A stretch of DNA of 64,000 nucleotides. It comes from Knoellia aerolata DSM 18566. Its GTDB lineage: Bacteria > Actinomycetota > Actinomycetes > Actinomycetales > Dermatophilaceae. The stretch spans positions 1-64,000 of the forward strand of contig NZ_AVPL01000016.1 of assembly GCF_000768695.1 (NCBI RefSeq), read 5' to 3'. Of this stretch, positions 8,090 through 15,404 are shown piece by piece. How positions within the stretch are numbered: position 1 is the stretch's first letter; each line of letters begins with the position of its first letter. Under the pieces are notes generated by a model. The model did not search any database. It was given only the letters and a program-made list of their open reading frames with translations, and was not told the DNA's origin. The position numbers were made by a program, and so were the translations under genes.

Positions 8090-9673
8090 ATGGACCTTTC
8101 CGGCACGACGCGCTCACGCTGGCCGTATGCCGCCAGCGGCCTCCTCGCGGCTGCGGCTGGTGCCGCCGCCGGTCACCTCGCGGCGTACTTCGTCGCGCCG
8201 GAGGCCTCGCCCGTGCTCGCCGTCGGCTCCACGGTCATCGACGCGACGCCGACGCCGGTGAAGGAGTGGGCGGTGCGCACCATGGGAACCGCCGACAAGC
8301 CGGTGCTCATCGGGAGCGTCGCCGTCGTCACCCTCCTCCTCGCCGCGGTGGCCGGTCTGCTGTCCGCTCGCCGCCCGGTGGTGGGCCGGCTCGTCATCCT
8401 CGCGCTCGCGGTCCTCGCCACCGCCGCGGCGGTCCTGCGCCCCACGGCCGGCCCGGCCGACGTCATCCCCGGTCTCGTGACCGGGCTCGTCGGCGTGGCC
8501 GTCCTCGGACTGCTGCTCGGCCTGCTCCCCCGCGCTGGGGGCGCGGGAGCACCGGCCGGGGCCGGGCGGGAGCAGCCGACCGACCACAACGCCCGCGAGA
8601 CCGGAGAGCCCGTCGCCCCTGCGCGTCGCAGCTTCCTGCTCGCCGCCGGCGGCACGGCGGTCGGCGCGGCCGCGGTCGGGGGCCTCGGCCAGAAGCTCAC
8701 CACCGACGCGATCGCGCCGTCCTCGGTGACGCTGCCGACGCCGGCCGAGACGCTCCCGCCCCTGCCGGCCGGGCTCGAGGGGCGCATCAAGGGCCTCGTC
8801 CCGTGGCGCACGCCGAACAAGGACTTCTACCGGATCGACACCGCCCTGGTCATCCCCCGCGTCGACGTCGACGGCTGGTCGCTGACGATCGACGGCGACG
8901 TCGACTCACCCTTCACGATCGACTACGCCGAGCTGAGCTCGATGGACCTCGTCGAGAAGGACATCACGATGTGCTGCGTGAGCAACGAGGTCGGTGGCGG
9001 CTACATCGGCGGCGCCCGCTGGCTCGGCGTCCCCGTGCGCCAGCTCCTCGAGCGCGCCGGTGTGCGTTCGGGTGCCGACCAGATCCTCAGCACCTCCGTC
9101 GACGGCATGACCATCTCCACGCCGGTCCAGGCGCTCACCGACGACCGCGACGCCCTGCTCGCCATCGGCATGAACGGCGAGCCGCTGCCTCGCCGCCACG
9201 GCTACCCCGTCCGCCTCGTCACCCCCGGCCTGTTCGGGTTCGTCGGCTCGACCAAGTGGGTCGAGCGCCTCACCGCGACCACGTATGCCGCGCAGAAGGC
9301 CTACTGGACCGAGCGCGAGTGGGCGACCGACGGCCGGGTCCTCACCCAGTCGCGCATCGACACGCCCCGGGGCCTGGCCCAGCTCAGGACCGGCAAGAAC
9401 GTCATCGGCGGCGTCGCCTGGGCGCAGGGTCGCGGGATCGCCAAGGTCGAGGTCCGGATCGGCGAGGGACCCTGGCAGCAGGCCGTGCTCGGCCCGGACG
9501 CCAACATCGACTACTGGCGCCAGTGGTACCTCGAGTGGGACGCCCCCGCCGGCCAGCACCAGCTGACCGTCCGCGCGACCGACCTCACCGGCGCGGTCCA
9601 GCCCGAGCAGCGCACCGAGCCCTTCCCCCGCGGCGCCACCGGCTGGCACACCATCCCCGTCACCGTCGAGTAG
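8090..9673 (+). CDS. Membrane-anchored sulfite-oxidase-like molybdopterin oxidoreductase
   Basis: 527 residues in two parts. The first about 165 residues carry four hydrophobic helices (SGLLAAAAGAAAGHLAAYF; VLIGSVAVVTLLLAAVAGLL; LVILALAVLATAAAVL; GLVTGLVGVAVLGLLLGLL). A further hydrophobic Arg-preceded segment follows (PARRSFLLAAGGTAVGAA). The exported domain has the oxidoreductase Moco fold with the Mo-ligand cysteine in ITMCCVSNEVGGG near residue 293 and RHGYPVRLVTPGL. It ends in a Mo-co dimerisation/Ig-like domain (VAWAQGRGIAKVEVRIGEG). It probably reduces or oxidises a small S- or N-oxide at the outer membrane face. The upstream SigK-type promoter and following fasciclin gene link it to the SigK regulon. 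Confidence 0.85.
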   Translation: MDLSGTTRSRWPYAASGLLAAAAGAAAGHLAAYFVAPEASPVLAVGSTVIDATPTPVKEWAVRTMGTADKPVLIGSVAVVTLLLAAVAGLLSARRPVVGRLVILALAVLATAAAVLRPTAGPADVIPGLVTGLVGVAVLGLLLGLLPRAGGAGAPAGAGREQPTDHNARETGEPVAPARRSFLLAAGGTAVGAAAVGGLGQKLTTDAIAPSSVTLPTPAETLPPLPAGLEGRIKGLVPWRTPNKDFYRIDTALVIPRVDVDGWSLTIDGDVDSPFTIDYAELSSMDLVEKDITMCCVSNEVGGGYIGGARWLGVPVRQLLERAGVRSGADQILSTSVDGMTISTPVQALTDDRDALLAIGMNGEPLPRRHGYPVRLVTPGLFGFVGSTKWVERLTATTYAAQKAYWTEREWATDGRVLTQSRIDTPRGLAQLRTGKNVIGGVAWAQGRGIAKVEVRIGEGPWQQAVLGPDANIDYWRQWYLEWDAPAGQHQLTVRATDLTGAVQPEQRTEPFPRGATGWHTIPVTVE

Positions 9674-9721
9674 CCGCGGGGCGGCGTGGGCGAGAAAGTT
9701 CGAGAAACATTGGGGCGCAGG

Positions 9722-9748
9722 CAATCCGGAATGCCGGCGGCTGCGAAT
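9722..9748 (+). promoter_or_regulatory. Predicted SigK-type promoter of the fasciclin gene
   Basis: CAATCC (9722-9727), 15 nt, GCGAAT (9743-9748); two mismatches to CCATCC-N15-CCGAAT found at 8055-8081. The leader to ATG 9788 would be about 30 nt and contains AGGAAGAG as ribosome binding site. Confidence 0.5.
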
Positions 9749-9787
9749 AGGAGGTGTACGCCAACCCATTCCAGGAAGAGATCGATC

Positions 9788-10438
9788 ATGAAGCTCACGC
9801 ACCGTTCCTCGGCCCTCGCCCTCGCGTTCGTCCTCCCGCTCGGCCTCGCGGCCTGCGGCAGCTCGGACGCCTCCACGGACGCCGGCTCCACCACGGAGAG
9901 CTCGGCCTCGGCGTCGGCCTCCCCCAGCGCCTCGGCCTCCCCCACGGAGTCCATGGCCATGGCGGGCGAGCCGTTCGGCGCCGCCTGCAGCCAGGTCCCC
10001 GCCTCGGGCGCGGGCTCCTTCGACGGCATGTCGACGGCCCCCGTCGCCACCGCCGCGAGCGCCAACCCGCTCCTGTCGACCCTCGTCACCGCCGTCGGTG
10101 AGGCCGGTCTCGTCGACACCCTCAACAGCGCCCCCGAGCTGACCGTCTTCGCGCCGGTCAACGACGCCTTCGCCGCGCTCCCCAAGGCGACGATGGACGC
10201 CGCGATGGCCGACCCCAAGGGTCTGCTCACCAAGGTGCTCACCAACCACGTCGTCGCGGGCAAGATCGCCCCCGACAAGATCGCCGGCGACCACAAGACC
10301 CTCGGTGGCGGCACCATCACCGTCGCGGGCAGCGGTGAGGACTTCACCGTCGGAGAGGCCAAGGTCATCTGCGGCAACGTGCAGACCGCCAACGCCACCG
10401 TCTACATCATCGACGGCGTCCTCCTGCCGGCCATGTGA
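9788..10438 (+). CDS. Fasciclin-domain lipoprotein (MPT70/MPT83-like)
   Basis: 216 residues. A lipoprotein signal peptide ends in the lipobox LGLAAC (Cys near 20), followed by a Ser/Ala-rich linker to about 55 and a single FAS1 domain. FAS1 hallmarks are LTVFAPVNDAFAALP (H1 region), LTKVLTNHVVAGK and the terminal NATVYIIDGVLLPAM. In mycobacteria the FAS1 proteins MPT70/MPT83 are SigK targets. Here the gene lies between a SigK-type promoter and the sigK-rskA pair, so the same control is likely. Two more cysteines (AACSQ, VICGN) may form a disulfide. Role: cell-surface adhesion or an unknown envelope function. Confidence 0.9.
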   Translation: MKLTHRSSALALAFVLPLGLAACGSSDASTDAGSTTESSASASASPSASASPTESMAMAGEPFGAACSQVPASGAGSFDGMSTAPVATAASANPLLSTLVTAVGEAGLVDTLNSAPELTVFAPVNDAFAALPKATMDAAMADPKGLLTKVLTNHVVAGKIAPDKIAGDHKTLGGGTITVAGSGEDFTVGEAKVICGNVQTANATVYIIDGVLLPAM

Positions 10439-10464
10439 TCCGGCTCCACGAGGCGTAGGTCATC

Positions 10465-11067
10465 ATGGTCGTCATGGCAGCGGTCGGATCGGGGGACACG
10501 TCCCTACCGACCGCTGCCATGGGGCCGGACCTCGTCGCCCTCCTCACCAGGGCGGCCCGCGGCGACGAAGCCGCCTTCGCCGAGCTCTACGACGCCACCG
10601 CCAGCCGGCTCCACGGTCTCGTGGTCCGGGTGGTGCGTGACCGGGCGCAGAGCGAGGAGGTCACGCAGGACGCCTACCTCGACATCTGGCGGCACTGCAC
10701 CCGCTACGACCCCGCCAAGGGCTCACCGCTCTCGTGGATGATGACCATCGCCCACCGCAAGGCCGTCGACCGGGTCCGCTCGGCCGAGGCCAGCAAGGCG
10801 CGGGAGGTCACCTACGAGGCCACCACGGTCGACCGCGAGCACGACTCGACACTCGAGCAGGTCGAGGTCCGCCTCGACCAGCAGCGCGTGAGACGGGCCC
10901 TGGCCAGTCTCACCGACACCCAACGGGGAGCCGTCGAGCTCGCCTACCTGGGTGGCCACACCCACACCGAGGTGGCCGCCCTCCTCGACATCCCGCTCGG
11001 GACCGCGAAGACACGGATCCGGGACGGCCTCATCCGACTGCGCGACACCCTGGAGGTGACGGCATGA
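10465..11067 (+). CDS. sigK: ECF sigma factor, SigK-like
   Basis: Up to 200 residues. Region 2 runs from DEAAFAELYDATASRLHGLV through RVVRDRAQSEEVTQDAYLDIW and SPLSWMMTIAHRKAVDRVR; region 4 is ALASLTDTQRGAVELAYLGG with the HTH TEVAALLDIPLGTAKTRIRD. Context fixes the subgroup: it is followed by an RskA-like anti-sigma factor and preceded by a fasciclin lipoprotein. Three in-frame ATGs are possible (10465, 10474, 10519). The last gives 182 residues, closest to the usual SigK length, but it lies in one arm of a 15-bp inverted repeat. The stop overlaps rskA (ATGA). Confidence 0.88.
   Translation: MVVMAAVGSGDTSLPTAAMGPDLVALLTRAARGDEAAFAELYDATASRLHGLVVRVVRDRAQSEEVTQDAYLDIWRHCTRYDPAKGSPLSWMMTIAHRKAVDRVRSAEASKAREVTYEATTVDREHDSTLEQVEVRLDQQRVRRALASLTDTQRGAVELAYLGGHTHTEVAALLDIPLGTAKTRIRDGLIRLRDTLEVTA
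10473..10521 (+). promoter_or_regulatory. 15-bp perfect inverted repeat across the sigK start region
   Basis: CATGGCAGCGGTCGG (10473-10487) is the exact reverse complement of 10507-10521. An inner GGGAC/GTCCC pair (10493-10497, 10500-10504) would close the loop. As RNA this is a strong hairpin containing the ATGs at 10474 and 10519. It could limit sigK translation, end part of the fasciclin transcript, or be an operator. Confidence 0.6.
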
Positions 11068-11858
11068 ACCCTGACACCCACGCCCTGGCGGGTGCGTATG
11101 CCGTCAACGCCGTGACCGAGGACGAGCGCGCCTCCTTCGAGACCCACCTCGAGCAGTGCCCCGACTGCCGCGCCGAGGTCGCCGAGCTCCGGGCCGCCGC
11201 CGCGACGCTCACCTCCGACGTCGAGGTGACCCCGCCGCCCGCGCTGCGTGCCTCCGTCCTCTCCGCCATCTCCCAGACCCGCCAGCTCTCGCCCCTCGTC
11301 GAGACCACCGGGACCCGCAACCCGCCCGGCACCCCCGAGGCGTCCCCGTCGTCCGTCGCCGCGCCGGCGCAGGATGCCCCCGTGGTCGACGAGCTGGCCG
11401 CCCGACGCGGCCGGCGCCTGCAGCCCTGGCTCGCCGGCGTCGCCGCCGCTGCCGTCATCGGGGTCGCGACCCTGGCGTGGCAGCCGTGGGACGACGCGGA
11501 CACGGGCCAGCAGGTCACCGCCACCGAGCAGGTGCTCCGGGCCGAGGACGCGCAGCGGCTCGAGCAGCCCATGGGTGCCTCCGAGATCGCCATCGTCCGC
11601 AGCCCGTCGATGAAGCAGGCCGTCTTCGTCGCCGACGCGATGCCGACGCCGCCCGCCGGCCGGGCCTACCAGCTGTGGTTCGACGTGCCCGGGCTGGGCA
11701 TGGTCAGTGCCGGGATGATCCCGACGTCCAACGCCACCGTGGCCGTGATGCTCAAGGGTGACGCCTCGGCCGCCACCGGTGCGGGGATCACGCTCGAGCC
11801 CGAGACCGGCTCCGAGCACCCGACGTCCGACCCGGTCGCGCTCTTCACCTTCGCCTGA
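11064..11858 (+). CDS. rskA: Anti-sigma-K factor RskA-like protein
   Basis: 264 residues. The cytoplasmic N-terminus has the zinc anti-sigma motif: His in HALAGAYAVNAV and H-x3-C-x2-C in THLEQCPDC near 31-39. A Pro/Ala-rich linker follows, then one transmembrane helix (WLAGVAAAAVIGVATLAW) near 127-144 and an external C-terminal domain with GRAYQLWFDVPGLG and the end DPVALFTFA typical of the RskA C-terminal domain. It should hold SigK at the membrane until regulated proteolysis. ATG overlaps the sigK stop, so the two are co-translated. Confidence 0.9.
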   Translation: MNPDTHALAGAYAVNAVTEDERASFETHLEQCPDCRAEVAELRAAAATLTSDVEVTPPPALRASVLSAISQTRQLSPLVETTGTRNPPGTPEASPSSVAAPAQDAPVVDELAARRGRRLQPWLAGVAAAAVIGVATLAWQPWDDADTGQQVTATEQVLRAEDAQRLEQPMGASEIAIVRSPSMKQAVFVADAMPTPPAGRAYQLWFDVPGLGMVSAGMIPTSNATVAVMLKGDASAATGAGITLEPETGSEHPTSDPVALFTFA

Positions 11859-11869
11859 CCGCCGTCAGG
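11854..11869. terminator. Short hairpin at rskA end
   Basis: CCTGAC (11854-11859) and GTCAGG (11864-11869) flank CGCC between convergent rskA and the minus-strand micro-ORF. A 6-bp stem with no U-tract, so only a weak candidate terminator. Confidence 0.35.
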
Positions 11870-11936
11870 GTCGGCGGCGGCTCGTCACGACGAGGGCGAG
11901 CATCACCCCGAGCGCGAGTCGCAGGCCGGGACTCAT
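11865..11936 (-). CDS. Putative 23-aa membrane micro-protein
   Basis: The ATG overlaps the stop of the upstream small membrane gene (ATGA at 11936-11933), and the product is one hydrophobic stretch with a basic tail: MSPGLRLALGVMLALVV, then TSRRRP. Start-stop overlap and membrane character are the only evidence. It could equally be chance in a GC-rich region. Confidence 0.3.
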   Translation of the reverse strand: MSPGLRLALGVMLALVVTSRRRP

Positions 11937-12181
11937 CGGTTGCGGCGCTCCGAGAGCGTCTCGATGAGGACGGAGACGGCGGCGGCGAGGAGCCCGACGA
12001 CGATCGCGCCGAGCAACCCGAGGTAGCCGACCGCCGTCGACGTCGAGTACTCGCCCTGCACGACCCGCGACGACGGCTCGAGCCCGCGAAAGATCCCGAG
12101 GAACCCGCCGAGGGCGAAGCCGACGACCGCTCCGATGATGAGGACGCGGAGGTGGTTGGGGCGACGGACCTGACTGTTCAC
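11933..12181 (-). CDS. Small two-helix membrane protein
   Basis: 82 residues: a basic start (VNSQVRRPNHLRV), helix LIIGAVVGFALGGFLGIF, a loop with EPSSRVVQGEYSTS and a second helix YLGLLGAIVVGLLAAAVSVLI, ending ETLSERRNR. GTG 12181 overlaps the stop of the LLM oxidoreductase (GTGA), so it is coupled to that gene. No family recognised. Confidence 0.6.
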   Translation of the reverse strand: MNSQVRRPNHLRVLIIGAVVGFALGGFLGIFRGLEPSSRVVQGEYSTSTAVGYLGLLGAIVVGLLAAAVSVLIETLSERRNR

Positions 12182-13026
12182 GGGTCCACGGTACTTCGGG
12201 AGGCGACCTCCTCGAGCGTCGCCTCCGACCCGGCATACGGGTCCTCGGGACGAGGCCAGTGGGTGATGGTGTCGGTGAAGCCCAGGGAGGCCGCGCGCCC
12301 GGTCATCTCCTCGTAGACGCCGACCGACTCGAGCGAGAACTGCGGCGAGGCGTCGAGCAGGAGGTAGCGGTCCTTGCCCTCCGACCCGGGCGTGTCCGTG
12401 AACCGAGCGGCGAGCGCGGCGACCCCGGCCCACCACTCCTCCACGGTGTCCCCACCGGCGCCCGTCGTCACCCAGGCGTCGCCGTGCGAGGCGGCGAGGC
12501 GGAGCGAGCGCGGCCCGTTGGCCGCGACGACGAAGGGGACCCGGTCGCGAACCGGACCGGGGAGCGTGCGCGCGTCGCGGACGGCATACCACTCACCGTC
12601 GTGGTCGACGTGGTCCTCGCGCAGCAGGCGGTCGAGGAGCGGGACGAACTCGTGGAAGCGGTCCACCCGCGCCCTGAGCGGGTGCGTCTCGCCGAGGATG
12701 GTCGCGTCGAGGTCGCCGCCGGTGCCGAGCCCGCAGAGGAACCGCCCCCCGGACAGGTCGTCGAGGGCGAGCACGTCGCGGGCGAAGACGTAGGGGTGGC
12801 GGAAGTTCGGCGACGTGACGAAGGTGCCGAGCCGGATCGTCGACGTCACCCCCGCCGCGGCGGCCAGCGTCGGCACCGCGGGGAACCACGGGCTGTCCGG
12901 GAGCCCGCCCCACACGAGGTGGTCGTAGACCCAGGCGTGGCTGAAGCCCATCTCCTCGGCGGCGCGCCAGCGCGGGCCGGCCTCGCGCCAGGGGAGGTCG
13001 GGCAGGATCGAGATGCCGTGGCGCAC
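12178..13026 (-). CDS. LLM-class (F420-dependent-type) oxidoreductase
   Basis: 282 residues with a luciferase-like TIM barrel: MGFSHAWVYDHLVWG, TIRLGTFVTSPNFRHPYVFARDVLALD, the family signature LSGGRFLCGLGTGGD, and PFVVAANGPRSLRLAASHGDAWVT. In actinobacteria these usually use F420H2 or FMNH2; the substrate is unknown. GTG 13026 lies 6 nt after the SCP-domain gene, so the two plus the downstream small membrane gene look like one operon. Confidence 0.85.
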   Translation of the reverse strand: MRHGISILPDLPWREAGPRWRAAEEMGFSHAWVYDHLVWGGLPDSPWFPAVPTLAAAAGVTSTIRLGTFVTSPNFRHPYVFARDVLALDDLSGGRFLCGLGTGGDLDATILGETHPLRARVDRFHEFVPLLDRLLREDHVDHDGEWYAVRDARTLPGPVRDRVPFVVAANGPRSLRLAASHGDAWVTTGAGGDTVEEWWAGVAALAARFTDTPGSEGKDRYLLLDASPQFSLESVGVYEEMTGRAASLGFTDTITHWPRPEDPYAGSEATLEEVASRSTVDP

Positions 13027-13032
13027 GTCGGT

Positions 13033-13413
13033 TCAGCTCGCTTCGTCGTGGGGGAAGAGCGGGAGGTATGCCGTGAGGTCGGCTCGCGTGCCGCTCACCC
13101 GCAGGCGCCCCCCACCGGCGGCGGCGGCGCTGTCGAGGTCGCCGACCGCGAGCGCGAGCCAGGTGGACGCGTCGGTCTCGATGACGTTGGGAGGGGTGCC
13201 GCGACGGTGCTGGAGGCCCTCGACGCACTGGACGACGCCGAACGGGGGGACGCGCACCTCCACGCTGCGCCCGGGCGCGCGGATGCCGAGCTCCTCGAGG
13301 GTGAACCGGACGGCCAGGGCCGTCGTGGGACGGTCCGCCGCGGCGGGGTCGGCGGCCCAGGTGGTGAGCGCAGCGCGCCCAGCGGTCACGGGCACTCGGC
13401 GACGGGGCGGCAT
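13033..13413 (-). CDS. Sterol-carrier (SCP-3 type) family protein
   Basis: 126 residues: AGRAALTTWAADP, TALAVRFTLEELGIRAPGRSVEVRVPPFG and ETDASTWLALAVGDLD, a pattern I associate with the bacterial SCP-ortholog domain, which is often found near purF in actinobacteria. Role uncertain, perhaps hydrophobic ligand binding. ATG 13413 is preferred over 13422 and 13446 because a -10-like TACGAT (minus, 13426-13421) lies 7 nt upstream, which would give a leaderless mRNA. That ATG is itself inside a GTATGCCG motif copy. Confidence 0.7.
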   Translation of the reverse strand: MPPRRRVPVTAGRAALTTWAADPAAADRPTTALAVRFTLEELGIRAPGRSVEVRVPPFGVVQCVEGLQHRRGTPPNVIETDASTWLALAVGDLDSAAAAGGGRLRVSGTRADLTAYLPLFPHDEAS

Positions 13414-13471
13414 ACCGCTCATCGTAGGTCTGACCTCGGACGTCACCCTCGCGGCGGTCGGGTCACGCGTC

Positions 13472-13505
13472 GTTCACAGAACGTTTGCACAGAAGGGTGT
13501 GCAAA
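13472..13505 (+). promoter_or_regulatory. Operator-like palindrome upstream of the 5'-nucleotidase, possible PHO box
   Basis: TTTGCACA (13484-13491), N6, TGTGCAAA (13498-13505) is a perfect 8-bp inverted repeat, unusually AT-rich for this genome. Immediately before it GTTCACAGAAC (13472-13482) and GTTTGCACAGA (13483-13493) form an 11-nt direct repeat resembling PhoP binding units. A 5'-nucleotidase is a plausible phosphate-regulon target. Confidence 0.5.
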
Positions 13506-13597
13506 TGGCCCGCCTCAGGGCAATATGGACCGGGTTGCCGAGCCCCTGCCGGCAACCACGCGCGCACTCACCCGGAGTGGCGGAACCAGGAGTTGGC

Positions 13598-15334
13598 ATG
13601 ACGATCACCACCAGGCGCCGGGTCGGCGCGACCGTTGTCGCGGCGGCTTGCGCCGCAACCCTCGCTGCGCAAGCCCCGGCGAGCGCCGACCGCCCCGAGG
13701 CCACCAAGGCGACGACGACGGTGCAGCTGCTGTCGTTCAACGACTACCACGGGCACCTCGAGGCCACCGACCCGAAGCTCACCCCCGTCGAGGACCCGAG
13801 CCAGACGCCCGTCGGTGGCGCCGAGTACCTCTCCTCGACGCTCGGCGCGCTGCGCCAGAAGTCCGGCTACGCCGGCAGCCTGACGGTCGCGGCCGGAGAC
13901 CTCATCGGTGGTTCGCCGTTCCTGTCGGGCATGTTCCACGACGAGCCCTCGGTGGAGTCCCTCAACGAGATGGGCCTCGACGTCAGCTCGGTCGGCAACC
14001 ACGAGTTCGACGAGGGCACCGACGAGCTCCTCCGCATGCAGGCCGGCGGCTGCCACCCGACCGACGGCTGCTACTTCCCGGAGGCGCCGTACGCGGGTGC
14101 CGACTTCCAGTGGCTCTCGGCCAACGTGGTCCGCAAGGACACCGGCAGCACACTCCTGCCCGGCACCTCGATCAAGAAGATCAAGGGTGCCAAGATCGGC
14201 TTCATCGGCATGACCCTCGAGGCCACCCCCACCCTCGTCAGCCCGGCCGGCGTCTCGTCGGTCGACTTCCTCGACGAGGTCCAGACCGCGAACGCGCAGG
14301 CTGCCCAGCTCAAGAAGCAGGGCGTCGAGGCAATCGTCGTCCTCCTGCACGAGGGTGGCTACCAGAGCGGCAACATCAACGCCTGCAACGGCATCTCGTC
14401 GCCGATCGCCCAGATCGCCGCCCAGATGACCCCCGAGGTCGACCAGATCGTCACCGGTCACACCCACCAGGCCTACATCTGCTCGCTGCCCGACCCGGCC
14501 GGCAACCCGCGCCTCGTCACCAGCGCCCACGACTACGGACGCACCGTCACGGAGACCTCGCTCGTCATCGACCGTCGCACGGGTGAAGTGGTTCGTGACC
14601 GGTCGACGGCCGTCAACCACCTCGTCAAGCAGGAGACGAAGGACGGCGCGATCACCCAGATCATCGACAAGTGGAACACCCTCGCGGGCCCGCTCAAGTC
14701 CCAGGTCGTGGGGACGCACACCGAGGACATCCTCGGGGACTCCGGCGGCAACCGCGGCATCGAGACGCCGATGGCCGACGTCGTGGCCGACGCGATCCTC
14801 GCCGGCACCGACGGGGCGAACGAGGGCGGCGCGCAGATCGCGTTCATGAACGTCGGAGGTGTCCGCGAGGACCTGCCGATGGCCCCGAAGTACTCCGAGG
14901 CGCCCGGTCAGATCACCTACGCCGAGGCGTTCGACGTCGCACCGTTCAACAACCTGCTCGTGAGCGTCGACCTCACCGGTGACCAGATCCGCCAGGTCCT
15001 CGAGCAGCAGTACCAGCCCGTGGCCGCCCGCGGCTCGCGCCCCATGCTGGCTCTGGGCGTCTCCGAGGGCTTCACCTACGACTGGGACGCGTCGCAGCCG
15101 CAGGGCTCGCGGGTGGTCTTCGGCTCGATGGCCCTCGACGGGGCGCCGATCGAGGCGACGAAGACCTACCGGGTCGGGACGCTGAACTTCCTCGCCGACG
15201 GTGGCGACCTGTTCACCGCCTTCACCAAGGGCACGAACCGCGCCGGTGGCCCGGAGGACCTGGCCAACCTCGTCGCGTACTTCGAGGCCAACCCCGGCCT
15301 CACCGCTCCGGCCAGCCGCATCGGCGGCCTCTGA
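13598..15334 (+). CDS. Secreted 5'-nucleotidase / metallophosphatase
   Basis: 578 residues. A Sec signal peptide (MTITTRRRVGATVVAAACAA, cleavage after about PASA) precedes a calcineurin-like metallophosphatase domain with metal ligands in LLSFNDYHGHLE, VAAGDLIGG, SVGNHEFDEG and TGHTHQAY. The C-terminal substrate domain (from about 330) has GDSGGNRG, MNVGGVREDL, YAEAFDVAPFNNLLV and FLADGGDLF. It hydrolyses extracellular nucleotides to nucleoside and phosphate. ATG 13598 follows CAGGAG. The Asn-His-Glu and Gly-His-Thr-His motifs are intact. Confidence 0.93.
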   Translation: MTITTRRRVGATVVAAACAATLAAQAPASADRPEATKATTTVQLLSFNDYHGHLEATDPKLTPVEDPSQTPVGGAEYLSSTLGALRQKSGYAGSLTVAAGDLIGGSPFLSGMFHDEPSVESLNEMGLDVSSVGNHEFDEGTDELLRMQAGGCHPTDGCYFPEAPYAGADFQWLSANVVRKDTGSTLLPGTSIKKIKGAKIGFIGMTLEATPTLVSPAGVSSVDFLDEVQTANAQAAQLKKQGVEAIVVLLHEGGYQSGNINACNGISSPIAQIAAQMTPEVDQIVTGHTHQAYICSLPDPAGNPRLVTSAHDYGRTVTETSLVIDRRTGEVVRDRSTAVNHLVKQETKDGAITQIIDKWNTLAGPLKSQVVGTHTEDILGDSGGNRGIETPMADVVADAILAGTDGANEGGAQIAFMNVGGVREDLPMAPKYSEAPGQITYAEAFDVAPFNNLLVSVDLTGDQIRQVLEQQYQPVAARGSRPMLALGVSEGFTYDWDASQPQGSRVVFGSMALDGAPIEATKTYRVGTLNFLADGGDLFTAFTKGTNRAGGPEDLANLVAYFEANPGLTAPASRIGGL

Positions 15335-15358
15335 GCACCATCGGTCCCCGCACCCCAC

Positions 15359-15391
15359 GCACCCCCCGCGCCACGTCGGCGCGGGGGGTGC
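15359..15391 (+). terminator. Strong terminator hairpin after the 5'-nucleotidase
   Basis: A 14-bp perfect stem, 15359-15372 against 15378-15391 (GCACCCCCCGCGCC and its complement), with loop ACGTC. It stands 24 nt after the stop. The next gene starts only 13 nt beyond. Confidence 0.8.
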
Positions 15392-15404
15392 TTGGCTGTG
15401 GGGC

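Noticed and set aside
11933-12592. Long minus-strand frame extending the small membrane protein upstream to 12592
   Set aside because: The extra N-terminus is an antisense-like Arg-rich shadow over the LLM gene; the GTG overlap at 12181 explains the real start.
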